From assembly GCA_026002695.1 (NCBI GenBank), contig BOCB01000002.1, forward strand, positions 1 through 63,536: DNA of 63,536 bases, written 5' to 3'. This DNA is from Synergistales bacterium (GTDB lineage Bacteria > Synergistota > Synergistia > Synergistales > Synergistaceae). Below, one piece after another: positions 42,345-51,097 of this stretch. The position numbers were made by a program, and so were the translations under genes. Position 1 is the stretch's first letter. Each line of letters begins with the position of its first letter. The notes beneath the pieces are model-generated. The model was not told the origin of the DNA. It made no database searches and saw only the letters and a program-made list of their open reading frames with translations.

Positions 42345-43348
42345 TGAGCGCAAACGCTGACAACGAGGTCTGGACGCTCGCGGAGTTTCGCGGAGCCGCC
42401 CCGCACGGAGTTTCGTTCGAACTGCTCGCGTGGGGAAGGGACATCGCCGACGCGAAGCGCGCGTCTCTCGCGAGCGTCGCCATAGGCTCTGAGATAGACG
42501 GCGAGGAGATAAACAAGCTCTTCGCTTACGGCGCGGATAAGGTGTACGTGATAGACGAGCCTGAGCTGGCGGAGTTTCGCGCGGACTCGTACAAAAAAGC
42601 TCTGGAGGGTTTGACGAGGCGGTACGCGCCGGATATATTCATCGCGGCGGCGACGACTCGGGGGCGCACAATTATGTCGACGCTCTACGCCGCTATCGGC
42701 GCCGGACTCACAGCCGACTGCACGGGACTCGGCATCGAGCCCGCGACGGGGCTCTTGATACAGACGCGCCCCGCAATCGGCGGCAACGTGATGGCGGAGA
42801 TAAAGACGCCCGTTAGCAAACCGCAGATGTGCACGGTGAGGCCTAAGTCGAAGCGCCCGCTCACGCCCGACGCGGCGAGGCGCGGCGAGGTCGTGCGCTA
42901 CAAACCGTCCTCCGATATGCTGACTTCGGTCATAGAATTTCTCTCCTTCGAGAAAGAGGCGTCAGGCGGGCTGCCGATACAGGACGCCGAGGTTATAGTG
43001 GCGGGGGGCAAGGGCATGAAGGGCGCGAAGAACTTCGAATTGCTCTCCGAACTCGCGTATCTGCTCGGCGGCGCGGTGGGAGCGTCGCGCATGGCCGTTG
43101 ACCTCGGCTGGGCGCCTTATTCCTCGCAGGTGGGACTGTCGGGCAAATCCGTAACACCGAGGCTTTACGTCGCCTGCGGCATATCCGGCGCTGTGCAGCA
43201 CATAGCCGGGATGTCCGGCGCGGGAAAGGTCGCTGCCATCAATTCAGACCCGGAAGCGCCGATATTCAGCGCCGCCGATATGGGAATTGTGGGCGATGTC
43301 CTGGACGTTTTGCCCAAGCTGATTGCCGCGATAAAGAGCGCGCGGTGA
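42344..43348 (+). CDS. etfA: Electron transfer flavoprotein, alpha subunit
   Basis: 334 aa, with the C-terminal FAD-binding domain VGASRMAVDLGWAPYSSQVGLSGKSVTPRLYVACGISGAVQH in which SGKSV and ISGA are the FAD signature. No N-terminal ferredoxin extension is present, unlike the Etf alpha subunits of the Acetobacterium lactate dehydrogenase complex. It sits between etfB and an FAD-linked oxidase, so it should accept electrons from that enzyme. Confidence 0.94.
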   Translation: MSANADNEVWTLAEFRGAAPHGVSFELLAWGRDIADAKRASLASVAIGSEIDGEEINKLFAYGADKVYVIDEPELAEFRADSYKKALEGLTRRYAPDIFIAAATTRGRTIMSTLYAAIGAGLTADCTGLGIEPATGLLIQTRPAIGGNVMAEIKTPVSKPQMCTVRPKSKRPLTPDAARRGEVVRYKPSSDMLTSVIEFLSFEKEASGGLPIQDAEVIVAGGKGMKGAKNFELLSELAYLLGGAVGASRMAVDLGWAPYSSQVGLSGKSVTPRLYVACGISGAVQHIAGMSGAGKVAAINSDPEAPIFSAADMGIVGDVLDVLPKLIAAIKSAR

Positions 43349-43368
43349 GATGAACGGAGGATGCGTGA

Positions 43369-44808
43369 ATGAAAGAGGCTGAAAAGTCAAACAAATTCGG
43401 CGTCATCACGCCGGAGGTGCTGAACGAGATAAAAGACGCCGTCTCCGCTAAGAACGTCTACACCGACGAAGCCGACATAGAGAGCTATTCTTACGATTAT
43501 ACCGGCAAGATATTCGCGCAAAGGTTCGACGTCCTCGTAAAGCCCGGCAACGCCGGTCAAATATCCGCCCTGATGAAGGCGGCGACAAAACACCGCATAC
43601 CCGTAACCACGAGGGGCGCGGGCAGCGGTTTAGCGGGCGCGGCGATACCGATATACGGCGGCATAGTCCTCTCTATGGAGAAGATGAACCGCATACTCGA
43701 GATAGACCCCGTCAACAGAGCGGCTGTCGTCGAGCCGGGAGTCGTCACGAACGACCTCTGCCGCGCCGCTGCCGCAAAAGGCTTGCTCTACGCGGGATAC
43801 CCGATGAGCACCGAGCTGAGTTTCATCGGCGGCAACATCGGCACGAACGCCGGAGGCGGCAAGGTAATACGCTACGGCAATACGAGACGGCACGTCCTCG
43901 GCATGGACGTCGTCACAGCGTCCGGAGACCTGCTTCATCTCGGCGGCAAGTACCGCAAGGACACGTGGGGATACCCGATAATGCAGCTTATGATAGGTAC
44001 GGAGGGCACTCTCGGCATAATCACAAAGGCAATTCTGAACCTCGAGCCGCTGCCCGGAAAGACCGTGAACCTTCTCGCCGCGTTCCCCGACCTCGACTCA
44101 ATGGTCGTCTCCGTTGCCGGGGTAGTAAAGAGCGGAGCGAAGATAATCTCGTGCGAGTTCCTCGACAGGCTCTCCGCCGAGTTGGCCGCAAAATATCTTT
44201 CGACCGAGCTGCCGTATCAGGAGAAGACCGAGGCATACCTCCTGATACAATTGGAAGCCGACTCCGACGAACAGCTCGAAGCCGCGTATGAAAAAGTCGG
44301 CGGTATCTGCGTGGAGATGGGAGCTATGGAAGTCTTCATCGCGGAGAGCAGAACGGACTCGAACGCAATGTGGCAGGTGCGCCAGAACATCGCGGAGGGC
44401 GCGAGAGCCGAGGATCCTCACGCGTCCATCTCCGGCGACATCGTAGTTCCCCTCTCCGAAGTGCCCCGGATAATGAAGATAATCGCGGCAAAGTGCAAGG
44501 CGTGGAACGTTGTAACGGCCAACCACGGGCACATAGCAGACGGCAATCTTCACCCGCTTGCCTTGAAGCCGAAGGATATGACTCCGGAACGCTGGGCTGT
44601 GTACTCCGAGGAGTTTTACGCCGATCTGATACAGGAAGCCGTGAAGCTCGGAGGCGTGGGCAGCGGCGAACACGGCGTCGGCTGCGTGAAATTAGACGCG
44701 CTGTTCGCCTCGAAGAGTCCCGCCGAACTCGGCATACACAGCGGCGTCAAGGCAGCTTTCGATCCGCTCGGCATACTGAACCCTGGCAAACTGACCGCAG
44801 TCAAATAG
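43369..44808 (+). CDS. FAD-linked 2-hydroxyacid dehydrogenase, GlcD/LctD family
   Basis: 479 aa with the PCMH-type FAD domain (VTTRGAGSGLAGAAIPIYGGIVLSMEKMN, FIGGNIGTNAGGGKVIRYG, IGTEGTLGIITKAIL) and the C-terminal cap with ANHGHIADGNLHP and GGVGSGEHGVG, the metal-binding histidines of D-lactate/glycolate oxidases. Directly after etfBA, it resembles the Etf-coupled lactate dehydrogenase complex of anaerobes. The substrate could be D-lactate, glycolate or 2-hydroxyglutarate. Bifurcation cannot be concluded because the ferredoxin domain of EtfA is missing. Confidence 0.9.
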   Translation: MKEAEKSNKFGVITPEVLNEIKDAVSAKNVYTDEADIESYSYDYTGKIFAQRFDVLVKPGNAGQISALMKAATKHRIPVTTRGAGSGLAGAAIPIYGGIVLSMEKMNRILEIDPVNRAAVVEPGVVTNDLCRAAAAKGLLYAGYPMSTELSFIGGNIGTNAGGGKVIRYGNTRRHVLGMDVVTASGDLLHLGGKYRKDTWGYPIMQLMIGTEGTLGIITKAILNLEPLPGKTVNLLAAFPDLDSMVVSVAGVVKSGAKIISCEFLDRLSAELAAKYLSTELPYQEKTEAYLLIQLEADSDEQLEAAYEKVGGICVEMGAMEVFIAESRTDSNAMWQVRQNIAEGARAEDPHASISGDIVVPLSEVPRIMKIIAAKCKAWNVVTANHGHIADGNLHPLALKPKDMTPERWAVYSEEFYADLIQEAVKLGGVGSGEHGVGCVKLDALFASKSPAELGIHSGVKAAFDPLGILNPGKLTAVK

Positions 44809-44828
44809 GGGTAAAAATCAAAACAAAG

Positions 44829-44884
44829 GTCGCGGGGGCTCCTCGCCCCCGCACCCCCGCAAGGGGACGCGTCCCCTTGACCCC
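44829..44884 (-). repeat. Family B double-hairpin element
   Basis: On the minus strand: caagggg/ccccttg hairpin, then gcgggggc/gcccccgc, then a T-rich run toward 44812. It lies between convergent FAD oxidase and sirtuin genes and probably terminates the sirtuin transcript. Confidence 0.75.
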
Positions 44885-44933
44885 ATTCCCCGGTCGCCCG
44901 CGTATCATAACCGCGCCTATTTACCCGCCCCGA

Positions 44934-45674
44934 TTATGCTTTCGCTATCTCTTCATCCAATTCGGCCAAGAATTTCCCTATGCCGTCAAATGTCCTGTAA
45001 CCCGCTATATTGTCCAAGAACGTCGCGTCCTTATTGCATATCACAACTAACGCCCCCGCGCGAGCGGCTATCGATGGGAAGCCATTGGCAGGGGAGACGT
45101 TCAGCGACGAGCCGAGCACTATAAAAACATTAGCGCTCTCCGATGCCGCCCAGGATAAATCCATCTCCTCCTGAGGCAGCCCCTCCCCAAAGAGAACGAC
45201 ACCGGGGCGCAATCTGCCCCCGCACCTCGGGCAAGGAGTGCCCGCGATAAAATCCCCCTGAGCGGAGGGCGCGCCGCAATCCATGCAACGCACTTTTCCG
45301 ACCGAGCCGTGCAGCTCGTATATTTTCTTCGACCCGGCCGCCGCGTGAAGGCCGTCTATGTTCTGCGTGATAATGCAGTCCGCGATGCCGCGAGCTTCCC
45401 AATCGGCGAGTACTTTGTGTCCCGAGTTTGGCTTCGCGTCCCCCATCAGCTCGAAACGCCTCGAATAGAAAGCGTGAAAAGCCTCGTAGTTGTTCCTCAT
45501 GGCGTCAGCTGTGGCCAGCTCCATCGGGTCCAAGTTCTTCCATAAGCCGTCCTTGGAGCGGAAGTCCGACAGTCCCGACTCCGTACTCATGCCCGCGCCC
45601 GTAAATATTACAGTGCCGCGCGCGCTCTCCTTCATGCGAGAGGCCGCCTCGCCAAGAGTAATTTTGCCGCTCAT
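44934..45674 (-). CDS. cobB: NAD-dependent protein deacylase (sirtuin)
   Basis: 246 aa Sir2 protein: VIFTGAGMSTESGLSDFRSKDGLW, TQNIDGLHAAAG, the catalytic His in ELHGS, a zinc site CMDC...CPRC, VVLFGEGLP and VLGSSLNVSPA. It removes acyl groups from lysines using NAD. The Ala-to-Tyr/Arg pocket that marks desuccinylases (RxxxY after the DFR motif) is seen only partly (FHAFYSRRFEL), so acyl preference is open. A partial family A element lies about 20 nt upstream of the start. Confidence 0.94.
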   Translation of the reverse strand: MSGKITLGEAASRMKESARGTVIFTGAGMSTESGLSDFRSKDGLWKNLDPMELATADAMRNNYEAFHAFYSRRFELMGDAKPNSGHKVLADWEARGIADCIITQNIDGLHAAAGSKKIYELHGSVGKVRCMDCGAPSAQGDFIAGTPCPRCGGRLRPGVVLFGEGLPQEEMDLSWAASESANVFIVLGSSLNVSPANGFPSIAARAGALVVICNKDATFLDNIAGYRTFDGIGKFLAELDEEIAKA

Positions 45675-45696
45675 TTATATCACTCCCCGGAAAACT

Positions 45697-45740
45697 TTCA
45701 TTTATCGTCAGGAGCCTAAAGGGTGACGATAAAACCCTAC
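45697..45740 (+). repeat. Family A element, partial, upstream of cobB
   Basis: tttatcgtcaggagcctaaagggtgacgata, the start-proximal half in the same orientation as 21714. Its end coincides with the stop of the GYF-domain gene. Confidence 0.75.
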
Positions 45741-48700
45741 TTCCAATTCACGTCCAATCTCACCCAAACACCGCTGCCGTCTTCGATTGTCATGCGTCCG
45801 AAGACATGGGCGTCCTTCGTCACGAGGTATATTTCCTCAAGATTCCAGTTGCTGCGGTTGCGAATCTCCACTATATAGCCCGTCAGGCCCGCCGCCGGAT
45901 TCAGCGGCACGGCTTCGCCGCGCGGGTTGGCGTCGACCGCTTGCTCGTATACCTGCACAAGCCCGCGATTGTTGAACGCGAGGCGGCGTTCAAAATATCC
46001 CGACGCTATATCCCTTCTTAAAGACGGGCTGGTTTCGCTCAGATATTTCTCGGCGTCGGACGCTGTCTTTATGACAGCGGCGTCAGCTTCGGAGCTCTTT
46101 GTTTTTTTATCCTTCTCCGCAGTTTTGCCTGCCGCCTGAGGCTTCTTCACACCGCCGTCCATTTTTTTATCGGGCGATTGCGCGTCGGGGGATACCTGAG
46201 GTACGTCGATCAGCTGCTTGGCGGCCTTCTTCCAATCTCCCTGCCTCACCCAGCCGAGTATTCTGCTCGTCGCTCCGTTAATAATCGGCACCCACAGCTC
46301 GTTGTCCATGTTCTGATATGTCCCCGGCACATAGTCGGAGGATTTGTCGGCGAGTATGCCTGTACCCTGCGGCAGTTCCTTCGCCGCCGCGCTGTCATTC
46401 GGCGCGGTCCACATCGTCAGAGGCGACTGTGTGACGTATATGGACATACCGCTTACTTCCTGCGACAAATTGTCCCCGACCTTGAGGCGAGGCGGACGCC
46501 CCTTCTTGAAGATGTCCACTTCGGCGCGTTCGTTATCGGATAACGGCTCGATGAGCACTGATTCGGCGTCCAAGTAATGCGTGGCCGTAACGCGCAGCCT
46601 GCCGAATTTGTCCTCGGTGAAGAGCGTCTTGTGGAAGAGCGCTCTCGCGCCCTTCACGGGAATACGTTCCACGAGAAAAATGTCGCCCCTGTTGCACACT
46701 TTGCCGGCTTGCGCGCCGGTCTTGGGCGACCTGTAAAGGACAACCGAGTCATACGCTACAACAGCTCTCGCGATCAATTCGACGGACGGAATCATGTCGC
46801 TCGGTGACAGTTTTTGTTTTACGTCGGATGACAGCGCTGTTTTGTCCGCAGTGTCGTCGATCCGGACTTGTACAGCCGGCTTATGGGACAGCCATGCGTA
46901 CGCGATCGTGCCGAGGATTGCGAAAATAAGCACAAGCGATGCCGCTATAACTCTCCTGCGCGTCGTGGGCGATAGAGGAAACAAGCGTTCGGCTTTCTGC
47001 TGGGGGACGGTATCCTCAGCAGATTCGCCGGACTCTCCGACAGCTGCGCCTTCCTCTTGATCCGATGGTTCCTCCTGAGCCGGCGCCTCATCGCCAAGCG
47101 GCAGTTCCGAGTCTTGCTCAGGTTCTTCTCCAAGCTGCGAGGGCTCATCATCCGGCAAGGGAAGCTCTTCCTCTTGCGGCGGTTCGTCCTCCTGTGAGGA
47201 GGGTTCGTCCGGTGTTTCGTCCGGCAGCGGCTTGTCAAGCGATATCGCTTCCTGCGGTTCGTCATCTCGCTGCTCTGAGGACCCCTCGTCCGTCTGCGGT
47301 TCTTCGCCCTCTGCCGGAATCTCTTCCGCAGGCGCTGCGTCTTCTTCGTTCGGCGTGATTTCATCAGGCAGCGGAGACGATTCGTCCTCCGGCTCGATTT
47401 CTGGAATTTCCTCGGGCTCCTCGCCGGGCTCTATATCAGCAGGCTCCTCCTCCGGCTCTTGCGGTATTTCCCGCTCTTCTTCGGTCTCATCCGGCGTTTC
47501 ATCGTCGGGTACAGGTTCGTCCGGCAATATAGTTTCACCCGATAACGCATCTTCCTGCTCAGATATTTCCTCCGCAGGGGATGAGTCATCAGCGCTTTCC
47601 CGCTCATCGTTCAAAGGCTCTTCGGCGGGGGGGGCGTCGTCGGAGGGAAAATCCTCGGCAAGAGGCTCTTCCGCAAGAGATCCGTTTGGTTCTTCGGAGG
47701 TTTCCTCGGTGTTTTCCTCCGCGGCGGCGTCAACGTCAGCGTCAGGCGCGTCAAATTGGAAGTCGTTGAGCGTTTCGTTCGTCAGTTCGAACGGCTCACT
47801 CGGAGAAATTCCCTCATCAGGCTCGCCTTTCGGCAGATCGTCAAGTTTCGCTTCCTGATCCGGCTCTTCCGGTCCTTCCTCTTCCGTTCCGGGTTCGATT
47901 TCCGCCGCGGACGGCTCTGTCTCTATTTCCTCAGGCGCGTCATCCGCCGTTTCTTCCTCCGCTTGCTCGTCGATTTCCTCCGGCTGAGGTTCTTTCGATT
48001 GCCCTTCTTCAAGGTCAACGGGTGGTTCGGCAGACAAAGGCTCATCCGGCAAAATCTCATCCGGCGGGGGTTCGTCCGGCAGAGTTTCAGCGGATGACAG
48101 CTCGTCAGTGAAGGTTTCGGCGAGCGGCTGTTCTTCCGGCGATGTTTCTTCTCGCGGCGCGTCATCTTGCCGCGCGGGTTCATCGGTGGAGGATATTTCA
48201 TCGATTGACGGCTCTTCCTGAGTATACCCTTCTTCCGGCGTTTCTTCCGGCTCGGGAAGGTCCTCGGCGGGAGAGGAATTATCTTCAGGATTCTCTTCTA
48301 TTATAATGTCGTTTGTGTCTTCGCTCGGCGGCTCTTCCCGATAAAGAGGCTCTTCGTCCTGAACGGTCGGCTCCTCTTCCTGAGCTGCTTGTTCATCGTA
48401 CAGTTTGAGTGAGGCCAAGGAGGCAAGTTCCTCCTCGGAAAGATCGTCGCTCACCTCGGTTTCATGCGGATCGTCAAATTGAAAATCGCGGGCTGTTTCA
48501 TCGGTCAGCCGGAATGATTCATCCTCTCCGAGCTCATCCCGCTGCTTTTCAATTTCAGGCTCGGCTTCAACCGGCCAAGCGGCTTCCGGCTCCGGCTCAA
48601 ATTCCGTCGGCTGTTCGGTTTCGATCACCGGTTCTTCCTTGGGTTCCGTTTCCGCTTCCGTCACGGATTCTGGCTCGAACTCCGGTTCGGCTTCGACTTC

Positions 48701-48961
48701 CGGTTCTTGCGCCGTATTTATCTCAGCCTCTTGCTCCGCCGCGCTGTCGTTATCGCCCTCAGTGCCGGTGTCATCCGGCGCGATATACTGTGACAGCTCT
48801 GTTTCTCCGGCATTCACCCAGTTGTCGAATCCCTTCGTCCAGACGAGAGTATCGCGGGATATTGTCCCATCTTCAAGCAGAGCGCCCATCCCGTCAACTG
48901 AGATGGGGCCCCTGCGCTCTCTTTTGCTATCGGCGTAATACCATTTTTTCTCGTCCGGCAT
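45737..48961 (-). CDS. Giant acidic single-pass membrane protein with N-terminal GYF_2 (DUF4339) domain
   Basis: 1,074 aa. Residues 6-60 match the GYF_2/DUF4339 domain (KWYYADSKRERRGPISVDGMGALLEDGTISRDTLVW, FDNWVNAGE). About 66-655 is an extreme low-complexity stretch of Glu, Pro, Asp, Ser and Thr with two copies of a motif around SFRLTDETARDFQFDDP / PFELTNETLNDFQFDAP. A single helix at about 671-692 follows. The C-terminal 380 residues have an SH3-like part (SVVLYRSPKTGAQAGKV, PLTMWTAPNDS) and a folded domain ending in VRLDVNWK. There is no signal peptide, so the acidic part is probably cytoplasmic and the C-terminus external. Function unknown. Confidence 0.8.
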   Translation of the reverse strand: MPDEKKWYYADSKRERRGPISVDGMGALLEDGTISRDTLVWTKGFDNWVNAGETELSQYIAPDDTGTEGDNDSAAEQEAEINTAQEPEVEAEPEFEPESVTEAETEPKEEPVIETEQPTEFEPEPEAAWPVEAEPEIEKQRDELGEDESFRLTDETARDFQFDDPHETEVSDDLSEEELASLASLKLYDEQAAQEEEPTVQDEEPLYREEPPSEDTNDIIIEENPEDNSSPAEDLPEPEETPEEGYTQEEPSIDEISSTDEPARQDDAPREETSPEEQPLAETFTDELSSAETLPDEPPPDEILPDEPLSAEPPVDLEEGQSKEPQPEEIDEQAEEETADDAPEEIETEPSAAEIEPGTEEEGPEEPDQEAKLDDLPKGEPDEGISPSEPFELTNETLNDFQFDAPDADVDAAAEENTEETSEEPNGSLAEEPLAEDFPSDDAPPAEEPLNDERESADDSSPAEEISEQEDALSGETILPDEPVPDDETPDETEEEREIPQEPEEEPADIEPGEEPEEIPEIEPEDESSPLPDEITPNEEDAAPAEEIPAEGEEPQTDEGSSEQRDDEPQEAISLDKPLPDETPDEPSSQEDEPPQEEELPLPDDEPSQLGEEPEQDSELPLGDEAPAQEEPSDQEEGAAVGESGESAEDTVPQQKAERLFPLSPTTRRRVIAASLVLIFAILGTIAYAWLSHKPAVQVRIDDTADKTALSSDVKQKLSPSDMIPSVELIARAVVAYDSVVLYRSPKTGAQAGKVCNRGDIFLVERIPVKGARALFHKTLFTEDKFGRLRVTATHYLDAESVLIEPLSDNERAEVDIFKKGRPPRLKVGDNLSQEVSGMSIYVTQSPLTMWTAPNDSAAAKELPQGTGILADKSSDYVPGTYQNMDNELWVPIINGATSRILGWVRQGDWKKAAKQLIDVPQVSPDAQSPDKKMDGGVKKPQAAGKTAEKDKKTKSSEADAAVIKTASDAEKYLSETSPSLRRDIASGYFERRLAFNNRGLVQVYEQAVDANPRGEAVPLNPAAGLTGYIVEIRNRSNWNLEEIYLVTKDAHVFGRMTIEDGSGVWVRLDVNWK

Positions 48962-49013
48962 AGATCACACTTCCAATCTTTATGTAATTATCGGGCGGCC
49001 CCAAGTGTCGCCC

Positions 49014-50861
49014 CTACTCGACCGTAACGCTCTTGGCTAAGTTTCTCGGTTTGTCTATGTCCCTCCCAAGCTCCCTCGCTATATGATACGCGAAGAGCTG
49101 GAGCGGAATCAGGCCGACGAACGGGAAGAACTCGCGCTCCGTTCTCGGCACGGATATAACATCGTCGCCGAAATCTCGCGCGTCGTCGTTGTCCTCAGTC
49201 GTCAGTATTATTATCGGCGCGCTGCGCGCTCGGCATTCCTCCACATTGGAGAGCGTCTTATCGCTCAAATCGCCGCCCGGAACCAATGCCACTACGGTCA
49301 ATTTTTCGTCGAGCATCGCTATGGGGCCATGCTTCATCTCCCCCGCCGGGTACGCCTCCGACGGAAGATAGGCTATCTCCTTTAATTTAAGCGCGCCCTC
49401 CATCGTAAGAGGCACGCTCTCCCGGCGGCCTATGAAGAAAAATCCCTTTGAGCCGGAGTGTTTTTTCGCGAGCGCCCGTATGTGCGGCTCATCTTCGAGT
49501 ATGGCCTGCAATTTCGCCGGAAGCGAGCGCAGTCCGCCTATCAGCCGCGCCTCGTCCGACGCGGAGAGCGAACCCTTCTCCTTCAGCAGATACAGCGCGA
49601 GCAGCGTCAGTATCGTTATCTGTCCCGTGAAAGTTTTCGTCGCGGCGACGCCGATCTCAGGGCCGGCGAGCGACAGTATCGTGTGCTCGACCTCGCGGTC
49701 GATCGTCGAGCCCCTCACGTTCGTCACTGCTATGCAGTTAGTGCCGAGACTTCTCGCGAGACGCGCGGCGGCCAATGTATCCGCCGTCTCGCCGGACTGC
49801 GAGACGAATACAGCGAGAGTGTCGGCGCCGCCCGGCACATTGCGGTATCTGTACTCGGACGCAACGTCGGCGCGGATGTCGAGCGAGTTGTCGAGAGATT
49901 CTATTATATCCCGCGCGACGAGCGTCGCGTAATGAGACGTCCCGCACGCCACGAATTGAAGCCTGCGGATATTTTTCATCATGTCTGCCGGGAGTCCTAT
50001 GCTCTTGCCCATGTCCACGTTCGTGAGAGACGTGTGTGTGTCCACGGTGAGGCGCAGCACGTCCGGCTGTTCCTCTATCTCCTTGCGCATGAAATGATCG
50101 TACCTGCCCTTGTCCGTCATCACGCTGTCCCAATCAAGATGTATCGGCGACTTGCCGTGTGATGTCCCGTCAAAATCGAAGAAACGGACGCCATTCGGCG
50201 TGAGCTCCGCCATCTCGCCCTCCTCTATGAAGAAGAGGTCGTGCGTGTAGTCGAGCAGGGCGGTCGGGTCCGAGGCGCAGTAGCTCGCGCTCCCGTCCGC
50301 GGCGACGACGAGGGGCGAGGCCGTGCGCGCGCACCATATCTCGTTCGGTCTGTCGCGGAACATTATCACGAGCGCGAACGCCCCGACAAGCGAGCGGCAC
50401 AGCTCGGACATCGCGGAGCGCGCATCGCCGCTGTATATTCTCGCGAGAAGCTGACAGGGCGACTCGGTGTCCGTCTCGGTGACGAATTTTATCCCATCGG
50501 CCTCCAAGCGTGCGCGTATCTCGCGCGAGTTCTCAATGATGCCGTTATGCACGAGTGTGACCATCCCGTCGCAGCTCTCGTGCGGGTGAGCGTTCGTGAC
50601 GGTGACCGCGCCGTGAGTCGCCCATCTCGTGTGTCCTATGCCGGACTGTGTGCCCGCGCACTCCGACGCGCATTCCTCGACGCGCTTCACGAGCTCCGAG
50701 ACGCGTCCCACTATTTTTATATTTTTCACGCCGTCCGCGCAGCGAAGAGCGACGCCCGCCGAGTCGTACCCGCGGTACTCCTGTTTTTCGAGCCCGTCCA
50801 GTATGACCTCAATCACGCTCTTCCTGCCGGACTTGCCGACGCAGCCCATTATTCCGCACAT
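49014..50861 (-). CDS. glmS: Glutamine-fructose-6-phosphate aminotransferase (isomerizing)
   Basis: 615 aa from the ATG at 50861, which gives the required N-terminus MCGIMG whose Cys becomes the glutaminase nucleophile; the longer frame from 50909 would bury it. Glutaminase: GYDSAGVAL, GHTRWATHGAVTVTNAHPH. Two SIS domains: CGTSHYATLVARD, SQSGETADTLAA, and the end PRNLAKSVTVE. It makes glucosamine-6-phosphate for peptidoglycan and lipid A. The last codons overlap a family C palindrome at 49000-49020. No glmS ribozyme is evident in the 85 nt before the family A element. Confidence 0.96.
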   Translation of the reverse strand: MCGIMGCVGKSGRKSVIEVILDGLEKQEYRGYDSAGVALRCADGVKNIKIVGRVSELVKRVEECASECAGTQSGIGHTRWATHGAVTVTNAHPHESCDGMVTLVHNGIIENSREIRARLEADGIKFVTETDTESPCQLLARIYSGDARSAMSELCRSLVGAFALVIMFRDRPNEIWCARTASPLVVAADGSASYCASDPTALLDYTHDLFFIEEGEMAELTPNGVRFFDFDGTSHGKSPIHLDWDSVMTDKGRYDHFMRKEIEEQPDVLRLTVDTHTSLTNVDMGKSIGLPADMMKNIRRLQFVACGTSHYATLVARDIIESLDNSLDIRADVASEYRYRNVPGGADTLAVFVSQSGETADTLAAARLARSLGTNCIAVTNVRGSTIDREVEHTILSLAGPEIGVAATKTFTGQITILTLLALYLLKEKGSLSASDEARLIGGLRSLPAKLQAILEDEPHIRALAKKHSGSKGFFFIGRRESVPLTMEGALKLKEIAYLPSEAYPAGEMKHGPIAMLDEKLTVVALVPGGDLSDKTLSNVEECRARSAPIIILTTEDNDDARDFGDDVISVPRTEREFFPFVGLIPLQLFAYHIARELGRDIDKPRNLAKSVTVE

Positions 50862-50945
50862 AGCGCAGACACCTCGCCTTGATGGTTTATAATACATATA
50901 TATTATCACAACTTTCGAGCCCTCGACGCCTCGCTTTGTGGTATT

Positions 50946-51057
50946 ATGTAAATGCTGATTTATTGTTAGGAGCCTAAAGGGTAACGATAAAAACCTGACC
51001 GGCTCTACATCTCAAAACGGCGAAATTCCATTTTGGCTAATTAATCAGCGCTTACTT
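50946..51057 (+). repeat. Family A element, full copy between glmS and Rpn gene
   Basis: Nearly identical to 21714-21829, same orientation. It fills about half of the gap between divergent glmS and the Rpn gene. Confidence 0.9.
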
Positions 51058-51097
51058 ATTATTTGTATAGGCCTGTAATCAAGGATGGTGAGCGTCA

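Noticed and set aside
47232..47858. Long plus-strand Ser/Gly-rich frame opposite the GYF-domain gene
   Set aside because: It is the antisense reading of the Glu/Pro/Ser-rich segment and has no start signal or homology.
50862..50945. glmS ribozyme in the glmS leader
   Set aside because: Only 85 nt before the family A element and none of the ribozyme core is recognisable.
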